Positions 26,550-36,863 of a stretch of DNA of 64,000 nt are shown here, in pieces. The DNA is taken from positions 2,232,001 to 2,296,000 of the forward strand of contig NZ_CP066129.1 of assembly GCF_019242955.1 (NCBI RefSeq), in the 5' to 3' direction. The first letter of the stretch is position 1. Every line of letters begins with the position of its first letter. The notes beneath the pieces were generated by a model that searched no databases, was not told the origin of the DNA, and saw nothing but the letters and a program-made list of their open reading frames with translations. The position numbers and the translations under genes were made by a program. This DNA comes from Morganella morganii (GTDB lineage: Bacteria; Pseudomonadota; Gammaproteobacteria; Enterobacterales; Enterobacteriaceae).

Positions 26550-28190
26550 TTATTTTTTAATCATATATAAGTTTTTGGTGTGGAAGTGATCCAGCGGATC
26601 TTTTCCGGTATAGCCACCCACGTACGGTTTCACTAAACGGGTACTGACATAGTAATAGACAGGCACGATGGCAGAGTCTTTATCCAGCTGAGCTTCCGCC
26701 TGCTGGTAGATCTGCGCACGTTCCGCATCGGTTTTCACCTGAAGGGATTGTTTCATCAGCTTATCAAACTCCGCACTCTTATAATGCGGTGTGTTGGTGC
26801 TGCTGTAAGAGAGAACCATATTCAGGAATGAAGACGGTTCGTTATAATCCGCACACCATGCGGCACGGGCAACATCATAGGTTCCCTGATGACGGGTATC
26901 GAGGAACGTTTTCCACTCCTGGTTAACCAGCTGAACTTCCGCACCGAGGTTTTTCTTCCAGATAGATGATGCGGCGATCGCCATTTTCTTATGCAGATCA
27001 GACGTGTTATACAGCAGATTGAATTTCAGCGGATTATCTTTATTAAACCCGGCTTCTTCCAGCAGTTTACGTGCTTTTTCGTTACGCTGATCCTGTGTCA
27101 TATTCGCGAACCACTCAGGCTCTTTGGCTGACATGCCATCCGCAAACGGTGGTGTGAAACCAAATGCCGGGGTATCCCCCTGCGCTTTGACTTTATTCAC
27201 CATGATGTCGCGGTCAAGGCTCAGTTTCAGAGCTTCGCGGACTTTCGGATTATCAAACGGCGCTTTATCGTTATTAATTTCGTAGTAATAGGTACACATA
27301 TACGGCGAAATACGCAGTTCGTCCGGGATTTCTTTTTTCAGTTTCTGGAACAGTTCAATCGGCAGGTTGTTATAGGTCATGTCGATTTCACCGCTGCGGT
27401 AGCGGTTAACATCGGTAACTTCGGACGAAATCGGCAGGAAACGGACATTATTGATAACCGTTTTTTCGTTATCCCAGTATTTCGGGTTACGGGTCAGTTC
27501 AATTTTTTCGTTCACTACCCAGTCTTTCAGAGTGTATGCGCCGTTACTGACATAATTGCCGGGCTGCGTCCATTTATCACCGAACTTTTCAACAGTGGCC
27601 GGATGCACCGGAGACATGGAGTTATGTGCCAGCAGTTTCGGAATATACGGGACTTCTTCGGAGAGCGTCAGCTCAAGGGTTTTATCATCCAGCGCTTTGA
27701 TGCCCAGTTCTTCCGGTTTTTTCTTCCCGGCAATAACATCATCAATATTGACCACGTGTGCATACTGGAGATAACTGGCATACGGTGAGGCGGTATTCGG
27801 ATCAGCCAGGCGGCGCCAGCTGTAGACGAAATCCTGTGCGGTGACCGGATCGCCGTTGGACCACTTCGCATCCTCGCGGATTTTGAACGTCCAGACTTTA
27901 AAATCTTTATTTTCCCAGGAAATTGCTGAGCCCGGCAGAATTTCACCACTTGGCCCTTCCAGGGTAATACCTTCCATCAGGTCACGGATAATATTGGCTT
28001 CCGGCACCCCTTCCACTTTATGCGGATCAAGGGACTGCGGCTCAGAGCCGTTATTCCGGATGAAATCCTGCTTTTCTGCCAGCTGAACACCGGCCGGTAC
28101 ATCCGCAGCAAACGCCTGTGTACCAATACCCATCCCCATCGCTGCAACCACACTGAGTGCCAGCAGTGTTTTTTTCGTTGAATTAACCAT
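26550..28190 (-). CDS. oppA: Periplasmic oligopeptide-binding protein OppA (copy 1)
   Basis: This 546-residue binding protein of SBP family 5 captures peptides of about 2-5 residues. It has a signal peptide MVNSTKKTLLALSVVAAMG... cleaved near AFA/AD (about 25), the family motif WKNGDPVTA-like region SNGDPVTAQDFVYSWRRLADP and the peptide-pocket stretch AAWCADYNEPSSFLNM. The ATG at 28190 gives a clean signal peptide; the frame from 28208 adds six residues. The 5' leader has a C/A-rich stretch (28216-28234). It is about 60-70% similar by eye to the second copy upstream. Confidence 0.94.
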   Translation of the reverse strand: MVNSTKKTLLALSVVAAMGMGIGTQAFAADVPAGVQLAEKQDFIRNNGSEPQSLDPHKVEGVPEANIIRDLMEGITLEGPSGEILPGSAISWENKDFKVWTFKIREDAKWSNGDPVTAQDFVYSWRRLADPNTASPYASYLQYAHVVNIDDVIAGKKKPEELGIKALDDKTLELTLSEEVPYIPKLLAHNSMSPVHPATVEKFGDKWTQPGNYVSNGAYTLKDWVVNEKIELTRNPKYWDNEKTVINNVRFLPISSEVTDVNRYRSGEIDMTYNNLPIELFQKLKKEIPDELRISPYMCTYYYEINNDKAPFDNPKVREALKLSLDRDIMVNKVKAQGDTPAFGFTPPFADGMSAKEPEWFANMTQDQRNEKARKLLEEAGFNKDNPLKFNLLYNTSDLHKKMAIAASSIWKKNLGAEVQLVNQEWKTFLDTRHQGTYDVARAAWCADYNEPSSFLNMVLSYSSTNTPHYKSAEFDKLMKQSLQVKTDAERAQIYQQAEAQLDKDSAIVPVYYYVSTRLVKPYVGGYTGKDPLDHFHTKNLYMIKK

Positions 28191-28215
28191 CTTACATAAA
28201 CTCCCCATTGACGAA

Positions 28216-28234
28216 TGTGTTTTGCGTTTGTTGC
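28216..28234 (-). promoter_or_regulatory. Candidate GcvB small-RNA target in oppA leader
   Basis: The minus strand reads GCAACAAACGCAAAACACA about 26-44 nt before the oppA start. C/A-rich leaders of this kind are the known pairing sites for the G/U-rich R1 region of GcvB, which represses oppA in Salmonella and E. coli. The gcvB gene is not in this window. Confidence 0.35.
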
Positions 28235-28283
28235 ATTTTTATCCGGTGCTTTTCGTTTTATCTTCCGCACCTTCATTTTTTTC

Positions 28284-28298
28284 GCACTCAGTGAGTGC
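28284..28298 (-). terminator. Small palindrome between the two oppA genes
   Basis: The palindrome GCACT-CAGTG-AGTGC is flanked by T- and A-rich runs, just after the stop of the second oppA. It may be a weak terminator or 3' stabiliser. The short stem keeps confidence low. Confidence 0.4.
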
Positions 28299-28310
28299 AA
28301 ATTTTTATTA

Positions 28311-29942
28311 TTAATATGTTTCTACCATATATAAGCGCTTAATATCCATATAATCAAGCGGGTCATTGCCGGTAATTCCGCCGACTGATGGTTTTATCAG
28401 CCGGACACTCACGCGGTAGTAAACAGGAATCAGTGCAGAGTCCTGATCTAACTGAGTTTCTGCCTCCTGATAAGCGGATTGACGCGTTTTTTCATCCGTT
28501 GCCAGCAAAGCACGCTGCATTGCGCTGTCAAATCCGGTATTCCGGTAGAAACTGGTGTTATTACTGCTGTCTGACAGGAAAATGTTCAGAAATGAAGACG
28601 GCTCATTATAATCCGCGCACCAGGTCGCCCGGGCCACCTGATAATTCCCTTCATGACGATTCTGATTAGACGTTTTCCATTCCTGATTCTTCAGCACCAC
28701 TTTGGCACCGAGATTTTTCTGCCACATAGAAGCGGCAGCAATTGCCTGCTGTTTATTCTGATCAGACGTGTTATAGAGCAATTCGAAGGTCAGCGGATTT
28801 TTTTCGCTGTAACCGGCTTCTTCCAGCAGTTTGCGCCCTTTTTCATTGCGCTGTTCCTGCGTCAGGGATGCCCAGTCCGGTGTGGTAAAATGGCCGCCGT
28901 TAATATAATGCGGCGTAAAGCCAAATGCGGGAATTTGCCCCTGCCCCATGATTTTATGCGTGATAATATCGCGATCCAGTCCCAGTTTAACGGCTTCACG
29001 CACTTTCGGGTCAGTAAACGGTGCCGCGGTATTATTTATTTCATAATAGAACGTGCATAAATACGGGGAAATCCGCACCTGCGCCGGGATCTCTTTTTTC
29101 AGTTTGGAAAATAAAACCGGCGGAACCGCACTGTTGGTAACATCAATTTCACCGGCACGGTAACGGTTAATATCACTGGTTTCTGACTGGATCGGCAGAA
29201 ATGTTGCCTGCTCAATAACGGTTTCTTTATCGTTCCAGTATTGCGGGTTGCGTTTCAGTACCAGCCGTTCATTCACATTCCACGCGGAAAGTGTATATGC
29301 GCCGTTACCGGTAAATTTCCCGGCAGATGTCCATTTATCGCCAAACTGTTCAATCGCCCCTTTCGGCACCGGTTTCAGTGCGGTATGGGTCAGCATATCC
29401 GGGAAATACGGCACCGGCTGAGTCAGCTGAACCTGAAACGTTCTGTCATCAACCGCTTTGACACCGAGGCTTTCCGGTGGTTTTTTACCGCTGATAATAT
29501 CATCGACATTTTCGACATAGGCATAATGCAGATAGCTGCCGTAAGGTGATGCGGTTTTCGGGTCAGCCAACCGCCGCCAGCTGTAGACAAAGTCGTGTGC
29601 AGTCACCGGCGAGCCGTCGCTCCACTTTGCATCCGGCCGCAGTGTGAATGTCCAGGTAAGATTATCCGGCGATGACCAGCTTTCTGCCACCCCGGGTACG
29701 ATATGACCATCACTGTCAGAGGACACCAGCCCTTCCAGCAGATTGAGAATAATATTGGATTCCGGCACACCTTCCACCTTATGCGGATCGAGTGACACCG
29801 GTTCAGTTCCGTTATTGATAACAATAACCTGTTTTTCCGCCAGTTTAGTTCCCGGCGGGACGTCCGCCGCCCCTGCGGAATAAGAGAATGCACTCAGCAG
29901 CAGCGCCTGCATGAGAGAAACAGCAATAGTGTGTTTTTTCAT
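28311..29942 (-). CDS. oppA2: Periplasmic oligopeptide-binding protein OppA (copy 2)
   Basis: This is a second, full-length (543-residue) SBP family 5 protein. Its signal peptide is MKKHTIAVSLMQALLLSAF... ending near GAAD (about 25), and it shows SDGSPVTAHDFVYSWRRLADP and ATWCADYNEPSSFLNIF, parallel to copy 1. I chose ATG 29942, preceded by GGACGGAAG. It is upstream of copy 1 on the same strand with about 120 bp between stop and start, so it is probably a separate transcription unit or the head of the operon. Paralogous oppA genes can widen peptide specificity of one OppBCDF importer. Confidence 0.92.
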   Translation of the reverse strand: MKKHTIAVSLMQALLLSAFSYSAGAADVPPGTKLAEKQVIVINNGTEPVSLDPHKVEGVPESNIILNLLEGLVSSDSDGHIVPGVAESWSSPDNLTWTFTLRPDAKWSDGSPVTAHDFVYSWRRLADPKTASPYGSYLHYAYVENVDDIISGKKPPESLGVKAVDDRTFQVQLTQPVPYFPDMLTHTALKPVPKGAIEQFGDKWTSAGKFTGNGAYTLSAWNVNERLVLKRNPQYWNDKETVIEQATFLPIQSETSDINRYRAGEIDVTNSAVPPVLFSKLKKEIPAQVRISPYLCTFYYEINNTAAPFTDPKVREAVKLGLDRDIITHKIMGQGQIPAFGFTPHYINGGHFTTPDWASLTQEQRNEKGRKLLEEAGYSEKNPLTFELLYNTSDQNKQQAIAAASMWQKNLGAKVVLKNQEWKTSNQNRHEGNYQVARATWCADYNEPSSFLNIFLSDSSNNTSFYRNTGFDSAMQRALLATDEKTRQSAYQEAETQLDQDSALIPVYYRVSVRLIKPSVGGITGNDPLDYMDIKRLYMVETY

Positions 29943-29999
29943 CTTCCGTCCCTTCTGAATAACACCTGTTAAATGAACAACGTGATTAAAAAATCGCAA

Positions 30000-30681
30000 A
30001 TGCTTTATTTATAAGTGCCGTCAGCGACGGGTTCAGCCTGTTTATCTGTGCTGTTTTCCGGCCTGATGTACATATTCCGGGGCAGTGATTGTTTTTATCT
30101 GTAAACAGCATTTTTCTGCCGCTGAAATAAAACATTGACCCATAGCTGCTTGTGACCGGGCTGTTTTGTCCGGCCCGGATAAAAAAGTAAACATTTAATT
30201 AACAAAAAGCAATTTTTCCAGATAAAAACCCTGCCTCTATCACAGTTTTAGCTGATTAAATATTAACAACCAATTAAAAAACAACTGTAAATAAAAAGAG
30301 TAAAGTAAAAAAATCCGCTGAAATATCAATCCGGTGAGTACCGGAAATAATCCATTGACTGCAAATATCGTTTCTGTTGTTTATTTAACCACCTTTATCT
30401 GTTATACCCGTTTACAACAGGATTGTACGGGTGACCCTATTTACCAATTCTGTCTGTTTTTAGTGCCGTTTTTTATGAGCTGATAACCTGTTGTTATATT
30501 ACAACTGTTTTTTTGCTTTTTTTGCCGGTGAAATCTCCCGGACAGGAATTTCAGACTATGATTAACTTTATCTATAACGAAAAGTTATAAACAAGCACTT
30601 AACAGACTTTGCAAAACACCACTGTTTTTTTTAACGTGTCAGTATTAAAAAAATCAATAACACCGCTTTCAGGGGAAATAT
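30000..30681. other. Divergent intergenic region between oppA2 and the second ABC operon
   Basis: This 680-bp region is without a supported gene. It is AT-rich, especially 30180-30320 and 30480-30660, with a GC hairpin-like patch near 30157-30180 (CCGGGC / GCCCGG). It must contain the divergent promoters of oppA2 (left) and the SBP operon (right). I could not single out a promoter with confidence. Confidence 0.5.
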
Positions 30682-32250
30682 ATGAAAAAAATATATCCGG
30701 CAGCGTCACTGGCTCTGCTCTTTTCCGTCTCCGCATTTGCCGCCACACCACCGAATACCTTAATTGTGGTCCAGAGCCTGGATGACATTGTCAGCCTTGA
30801 CCCGGCAGAGAGTAATGAACTTTCCAGTATCCAGACCGTCCCCAGCTTATATCAGCGTCTGGTACAGCCGAACCGGGATAATCCTGAACAGCTTGATGCC
30901 ATTTTGCTGGAAGACTGGCAGGCAGACGCAGCCAATAAAACCCTGACGGTCAGAATTAAAGAGAATGCAAAATTTGCCTCCGGCAACCCGGTACGTCCGG
31001 AAGATATTATTTTCTCTTATCAGCGTGCCGTGATCATGAATAAGTCACCGGCGTTTATTCTTAATATCCTCGGCTGGAATAAAGAGAATATCGCGCAGCA
31101 GTTTGAAAAAACCGGCGACCGCACTCTGAAGATAAAATGGAGTGCGGATATCAGTCCGGACGTGGCACTGAACCTGTTATCCACCCCGATAGCGTCTGTG
31201 GTGGATGAAAAACTGGTGACACCGAATATTAAGAATAATGACTTCGGTAATGCCTGGCTGAAAATGCACTCTGCCGGCAGCGGCGCTTATTCCCTGAAAG
31301 TGTATCAGCCGAACCAGGCGATTGTGATGGCCGCCAACCCGAATGTATCCACCGGTACAGCAAAAATTCCGTCCATTATTATTAAAAACGTGCCGGACCC
31401 GGCCTCCCGCCGTCTGCTGATTCAGCAGGGTGATGCCGATATTGCCCGTGAGCTCGGTGCTGACCAGACCGCCGCACTGAAAAACAGTGCCGGGGTGCGG
31501 GTTGAAAATATTCCGTCCGCCGAACAGGATTATATGGCCTTTAATACCGGCAATAGTGCTAATCCGCTGCTGAAAAATCCGGCTCTGTGGGAAGCCGCCC
31601 GTTATCTGGTCGATTACGAAGGTATTACCCGTGATTTACTGAAAGGCCAGTATTTTATTCATCAGAGTTTCCTGCCGGTCGGTTTACCGGGCGCACTGGA
31701 AAATAACCCGTATAAATTTGATCCCGCCAAAGCCAAAGAAATTCTGGCAAAAGCCGGCATTAAAGATGCACACTTCACCCTCGATGTGGAAAACAAACCG
31801 CCGTATATCACTATTGCCCAGTCTCTTCAGGCCAGCTTTGCCCAGGGCGGTATCAAAGTGGAATTATTACCGGCTGCGGGCAGCCAGGTCTATTCCCGTG
31901 TACGCGCACGTCAGCATCAGGCGGCCATCCGTTTCTGGATCCCGGATTATTTTGATGCCCATTCCAACGCCAGCGCCTTTGCCTTTAATGACGGTAAGAG
32001 CAGCACCGTGGCGTGGCTGAACGGCTGGGATATTCCGCAGTTATCACAAACCACGCTGAAAGCCGTCGCTGAGCCGGATAAAGCAAAACGCGCACAAATG
32101 TATACCGCCATGCAGGAAGAGTTACAGCGCAGTTCTCCGTATGTCTTTATGGCTCAGGGACAAAATCAGGTCGTGCTGCGGGATAATGTGAAAGGCTATC
32201 AGCAGGGACTGAATGCCGATATGGTGTATTACGACAGAGTCACCAAATAA
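30682..32250 (+). CDS. SBP family 5 substrate-binding protein of a peptide-type ABC importer
   Basis: The 522-residue periplasmic protein has a clean signal peptide (MKKIYPAASLALLFSVSAFA/AT, about 20). The DppA/OppA-type fold is shown by LDPAESNELSS, RPEDIIFSYQRAV and the C-terminal PDYFDAHSNASAFAF and NADMVYYDRV stretches. It differs strongly from both OppA proteins. Substrate could be peptides, nickel chelates, opines or metallophores; the sequence does not decide. It heads a five-gene plus-strand operon and is followed by an attenuator-like hairpin at 32272-32296. Confidence 0.85.
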   Translation: MKKIYPAASLALLFSVSAFAATPPNTLIVVQSLDDIVSLDPAESNELSSIQTVPSLYQRLVQPNRDNPEQLDAILLEDWQADAANKTLTVRIKENAKFASGNPVRPEDIIFSYQRAVIMNKSPAFILNILGWNKENIAQQFEKTGDRTLKIKWSADISPDVALNLLSTPIASVVDEKLVTPNIKNNDFGNAWLKMHSAGSGAYSLKVYQPNQAIVMAANPNVSTGTAKIPSIIIKNVPDPASRRLLIQQGDADIARELGADQTAALKNSAGVRVENIPSAEQDYMAFNTGNSANPLLKNPALWEAARYLVDYEGITRDLLKGQYFIHQSFLPVGLPGALENNPYKFDPAKAKEILAKAGIKDAHFTLDVENKPPYITIAQSLQASFAQGGIKVELLPAAGSQVYSRVRARQHQAAIRFWIPDYFDAHSNASAFAFNDGKSSTVAWLNGWDIPQLSQTTLKAVAEPDKAKRAQMYTAMQEELQRSSPYVFMAQGQNQVVLRDNVKGYQQGLNADMVYYDRVTK

Positions 32251-32271
32251 TCCGCTGATTTTCCGGTTATA

Positions 32272-32310
32272 ACCCCGTCAGTACAGCTGACGGGGTCTGT
32301 GTGTTTTGTT
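32272..32310 (+). terminator. Attenuator-like hairpin between binding protein and permease genes
   Basis: A 10-bp stem ACCCCGTCAG / CTGACGGGGT with loop TACAG is followed by a G/T-rich tract with TTTT runs. It would lower expression of the downstream transporter genes relative to the binding protein. Confidence 0.7.
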
Positions 32311-32329
32311 TTTATTCAGGAACTGCTGT

Positions 32330-33376
32330 ATGTCCGATATTTCCCCTGCCGGCACACTGTTTCGCCATACCCTGCGTGTGACGCTTCAGGGTCTTTTTAC
32401 GCTGGCTCTGACACTGCTTGGCTTACTGGTGATCACCTTTGCATTGTCGGCACTTTCTCCGGTTGACCGGGTGTTACAAATTGTCGGCGATCACGCCAGC
32501 CATGAAACCTATGAACAGGTCCGGCTGGAACTGGGGCTGGATCAGCCCGTCTATATCCAGTTCTGGCATTATGCGGAACGCCTGCTGCACGGCGATCTCG
32601 GTATGGCCTCCTCGATGGGACAGCCGGTGTTTGACGGCGTGCTGACCACGCTGCCCGCTACCATTGAACTGGCAACGCTGGCGCTGCTGATTGGTGCTGT
32701 ACTCGGGATCCTCTGCGGTACGCTGTGCGCCCGTTATGCAGGTACCCCGTTTGATTTTATCATCCGCACCCTGACGCTCCTCGGAAACTCGGTGCCGGTT
32801 TTCTGGCTGGGGCTGCTGATGCTGCTGCTGTTCTACGCCACGCTGCAATGGAGTCCCGGACCGGGACGGCTGGACGATATCTACCAGTATACTGTTGAGG
32901 CGAAAACCGGTTTTGTGCTGATCGACACCTGGTTGTCAGATGACCCGGGGGCGTTTACTAATGCGGTGGCACACCTGATCCTGCCGGTATCATTGCTGGC
33001 TTATTTTTGTCTGGCGGGGATCACCCGGCTGACGCGCGCCGCCTGCCTGAGTGAAATGAACAAAGAGTATGTCACGCTGGCACGTGCCAAGGGCAATACC
33101 GAAATGCAGGTATTGTTCCGCCATGTGTTGCCGAATATCCGCGGTACCCTGATCACCGTGATAGCACTGGCCTACACCGGTATGCTGGAAGGTGCGGTGC
33201 TGACAGAAACCGTCTTTTCATGGCCCGGCATCGGCCGCTATCTGACCGCCGCCCTGTTTGCCGGAGATACCACCGCCGTAATGGGCGGGACACTGGTTAT
33301 CGGTATCTGCTTTATCTTTATCAATAACGTAACCGATATGATTGTGCGTTTAACTGATCCGCGGGTGAAATCATGA
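32330..33376 (+). CDS. ABC transporter permease (DppB/OppB type)
   Basis: This 348-residue permease has an N-terminal helix (about 20-42), VDRVLQIVGDHASHETYEQVRLELGLDQPVYIQFW as the DppB-type periplasmic segment, and the EAA loop LARAKGNTEMQVLFRHVLPN. It ends VRLTDPRVKS, normal for the family. I used ATG 32330 (AGGAA upstream); the frame from 32306 adds an unlikely Cys-rich leader. Its last 4 bp overlap the next gene, so they are coupled. Confidence 0.88.
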   Translation: MSDISPAGTLFRHTLRVTLQGLFTLALTLLGLLVITFALSALSPVDRVLQIVGDHASHETYEQVRLELGLDQPVYIQFWHYAERLLHGDLGMASSMGQPVFDGVLTTLPATIELATLALLIGAVLGILCGTLCARYAGTPFDFIIRTLTLLGNSVPVFWLGLLMLLLFYATLQWSPGPGRLDDIYQYTVEAKTGFVLIDTWLSDDPGAFTNAVAHLILPVSLLAYFCLAGITRLTRAACLSEMNKEYVTLARAKGNTEMQVLFRHVLPNIRGTLITVIALAYTGMLEGAVLTETVFSWPGIGRYLTAALFAGDTTAVMGGTLVIGICFIFINNVTDMIVRLTDPRVKS

Positions 33377-34197
33377 CATTACTGCCGAAAATCCGCCGAT
33401 CCCCGTCCGCCCTGACGGGCACCCTGATTATTTTGTTTCTGCTGCTGGTGGCACTATTTGCGCCGTGGCTCGCCCCCTATGACCCGGTACTGCAAAACCC
33501 GGCACAGCGCCTGATGGCACCCGATGCACAGCACTGGCTCGGTACGGACAGCTACGGACGTGATGTGCTCTCCCGCCTGATTTACGGCACACGTCCGATG
33601 TTTGGGCTGGTCGGGCTGGTCGCGGCAATCACCCTGCCCGCCGGGTTATTGATCGGTATTCTGGCGGGTTTTTACGGCCGCTGGGTCGAAACCATCCTGA
33701 TGCGGTTTACTGATATCGTGATGTCGATGCCGCGTCTGATCCTCGCCTTTGCGTTTGTTGCCATTCTCGGCCCTGGCCTGATTAACGGCGCACTGGCGCT
33801 CGCCCTGACCTCCTGGCCCGCCTATGCCCGTCAGGCGCGCAGCGAAATCCGCCATTTGCGCAACAGCGATTATCTGGCCAGCGCGGAAATGCTGGGGATC
33901 CGTGGTCTGCGTCTGTTATGGGGACATATTTTACCGCTCTGTCTGCCGTCAGCCATCGTCCGGCTGGCGCTGGATCTCGCCACCATTATTCTGGCTGCCG
34001 CCGGTCTGGGTTTCCTCGGACTGGGTGCACAACCGCCGATGGCGGAATGGGGTGCGATGATTGCTGATGGTATGCAGGTTATTTTTGACCAGTGGTGGAT
34101 AGCCGCCGTACCCGGCGCGGCGATTCTGATTGCCGGCATGGCATTCAATCTGCTGGGTGATGGTTTACGGGATATTATGGAGCCGCAACATGACTGA
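33373..34197 (+). CDS. ABC transporter permease (DppC/OppC type)
   Basis: The 274-residue permease partner shows the typical DppC motif LGTDSYGRDVLSRLIYGTRP, six helices, and the EAA loop SAEMLGIRGLRLLWGHILPLCLPS. The ending NLLGDGLRDIMEPQHD is canonical. It overlaps the preceding gene by 4 bp (ATGA) and the following ATPase gene by 8 bp. Confidence 0.88.
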   Translation: MTLLPKIRRSPSALTGTLIILFLLLVALFAPWLAPYDPVLQNPAQRLMAPDAQHWLGTDSYGRDVLSRLIYGTRPMFGLVGLVAAITLPAGLLIGILAGFYGRWVETILMRFTDIVMSMPRLILAFAFVAILGPGLINGALALALTSWPAYARQARSEIRHLRNSDYLASAEMLGIRGLRLLWGHILPLCLPSAIVRLALDLATIILAAAGLGFLGLGAQPPMAEWGAMIADGMQVIFDQWWIAAVPGAAILIAGMAFNLLGDGLRDIMEPQHD

Positions 34198-35024
34198 GCC
34201 GCTTATTTGTGTCAGCAATCTGTGTGTGGATTATCCCCGCGCACAAGTGGTAAAAAAGGTTTCATTTACCCTGGGGCAGGAACGGCTGGCACTGGTCGGG
34301 GAGTCCGGTTCCGGTAAATCCATGACAGCCAGAGCCCTGATGGGATTGGTGCGCAAACCCGGGATTGTCAGTGCGGATACGCTGACATTCCGTCAGACCT
34401 CCCTGCTTTCCCTGCGGGAAAAACAGTGGGCGGCACTGCGCGGGAACGATATCGCGATGATCATGCAGGACCCGCGTTATGCGCTGAATCCGGTCAGAAA
34501 TCTGTATCAGCAAATTGAGGAATCACTGCTGCGCCACCAGACGCTGAATAAATCTGACCGCCGCGACCGGGTGTATGAGATAGCCCGCGCTGCCGGCTTA
34601 TCTGAGCAGGCGCTTTCCCGCTATCCGGGGCAGCTTTCCGGCGGGATGGGACAGCGCGCGATGATTGCCATTGCCCTGATTAACAATCCGTCTGTTTTAA
34701 TTGCTGATGAACCGACCTCTGCACTGGATGCCCGGCTGCGGCACCAGATTCTGGAACTGATTGTCAGCCAGTGTGAGGAACGCAATATGGGACTGTTGCT
34801 GATAAGCCATGATTTACCGCTGGTAGCCGCTCATTGCCAGCGCGTTATGGTGATGTATCAGGGTCAGCAGGTGGATGAGCTGCCCGCCGCACAACTGCCG
34901 CAGGCAACACATCCCTACACCCGGACGTTATGGACCTGCCGCCCGGATGCACAAACCTACGGCACCGATTTACCGGTATTGGATCGCACTGCTTTACAGG
35001 TGTTACTGACTCAGGAGACACATC

Positions 35025-35038
<14 letters not shown>
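34190..35038 (+). CDS. ABC transporter ATP-binding protein (DppD type)
   Basis: The 282-residue ATPase has Walker A GESGSGKS (about 36-43), MIMQDPRYALNPV as Q-loop region, signature LSGGMGQR, Walker B VLIADEPTSALDARL and H-loop ISHDLPLV. It lacks the long Cys-rich C-terminal extension of OppD. I used ATG 34190, preceded by GGAG; the frame from 34130 would add 20 residues lying inside the permease gene. It overlaps the next ATPase gene by 14 bp. Confidence 0.88.
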
Positions 35039-35750
<712 letters not shown>

Positions 35751-35757
35751 GAGATGT

Positions 35758-35785
35758 AAAAACGGGGCCATTGGCCCCGTTCTGA
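35758..35785. terminator. Bidirectional terminator between ABC operon and ychE
   Basis: The 9-bp stem AACGGGGCC / GGCCCCGTT with loop ATT is flanked by A-rich sequence on the left, which gives a T run for minus-strand transcripts from ychE. Confidence 0.8.
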
Positions 35786-35803
35786 TAATAATGAACTGCA
35801 TGA

Positions 35804-36451
35804 TTATGACAATAATCCGGGAAAACTCATTTTCATGCCGGTAATAATCAGCTCAATACCTAATGACATCAGCATCAGCCCCATAATACGGGTGACGACG
35901 TTGATACCGGTTTGTCCGAGATATTTCACCCACAATCCCGCTGAGCGGAACAGCAGCCAGCAGCAGAACGCAAACAGGATACTGGTCAGTGCCAGCCCGA
36001 AAAAATTCTGCCAGCCCTGCCAGCGGGCACTCCAGACCACACAGGAACTAATCGCACCCGGTCCCGCCATCAGCGGCAGCGCCAGCGGCACCACCCCGAT
36101 ATTGTCGCGGATTGCCGTTTCTGACTGCTCCTGCTTATTCTGCTTATCTTCCCCCAGCTTACCGCTGATCATGGACATCGCAATAAGGACAATCAATGTC
36201 CCCCCTGCTATCCGGAAAGATTCGATGGAAATGCCGAACATAATGAGGATCTTATCGCCGACCAAAAGTGATATACACAAAATCACGGCCACCGAAAAGT
36301 TCGCAATCATGTTGGTTTTATTGCGTACTGCGGCAGTCTGATAATTTGTCATGCTCATAAAGACCGGCAAAATACCCACCGGGTTAACTAAAGCAAATAA
36401 GCCGACAAAAAATTTTAAATAACCGGAAAAATCCAGCAAGGTGTTGCCCAC
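35804..36451 (-). CDS. ychE: MarC-family membrane protein YchE
   Basis: The 215-residue inner-membrane protein has six hydrophobic segments, starting LDFSGYLKFFVGLFALVNPVGILPVFMSMT, the MarC hallmark, and with PLALPLMAGPGAIS in the middle. Length equals E. coli YchE. Function of the family is not settled. It is oriented away from adhE, with 556 bp between. Confidence 0.92.
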   Translation of the reverse strand: MGNTLLDFSGYLKFFVGLFALVNPVGILPVFMSMTNYQTAAVRNKTNMIANFSVAVILCISLLVGDKILIMFGISIESFRIAGGTLIVLIAMSMISGKLGEDKQNKQEQSETAIRDNIGVVPLALPLMAGPGAISSCVVWSARWQGWQNFFGLALTSILFAFCCWLLFRSAGLWVKYLGQTGINVVTRIMGLMLMSLGIELIITGMKMSFPGLLS

Positions 36452-36763
36452 AAACGATCCTCAACCTGATGATAAAACAGTAACAGCCTGCCGATATTAA
36501 CCGCAGTCTGTCGCCAAAAGGGTTGTAATAATTATAAATGTGATTATTAACACAGACATCATACCGTTGAATGTGCAGGAAAAGGAATTGCTTTGCACAG
36601 AATATTTTCCGCCGCCCGCTGATACGATACAGTTATATCGCCTTATTTTTGCCTGAATTTCAGGCAATCATCAGTTCCTCTGTAAAATTGAAACCCGATA
36701 TCGTTCTTGTTACGACGTGTTGTTCCTGTTTTGACTCATGCTGAATGGTGTCAGCTTGGTATA

Positions 36764-36784
36764 TTTGTGATTTGGATCACTTTA
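36764..36784 (+). promoter_or_regulatory. Candidate CRP site upstream of adhE
   Basis: TGTGA at 36766-36770 and TCACT at 36776-36780 are separated by 5 bp of TTTGG, or TGTGAT/ATCAC as an inverted pair. This resembles a CRP (or degenerate FNR) half-site pair. It lies about 60 bp upstream of the -10 element. The spacing is one base short of the CRP ideal, so the call is tentative. Confidence 0.4.
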
Positions 36785-36818
36785 ATATTTCCCCCGAATG
36801 TTAAGCTGCTTTCATTAC

Positions 36819-36841
36819 AGTTGAATCGATTCAACTATAAT
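36819..36841 (+). promoter_or_regulatory. adhE promoter -10 with overlapping Cra-type operator
   Basis: A perfect 18-bp palindrome (36819-36836) contains TGAATCGATTCA, which fits the Cra (FruR) consensus TGAAWCSNTHHW at every position. It abuts a consensus -10 TATAAT (36836-36841), so bound Cra would block RNA polymerase. Cra repression of adhE is established in E. coli. The -35 is weak (around 36812-36818). Confidence 0.7.
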
Positions 36842-36863
36842 GCGAACAGAAAGACCTGACGGG

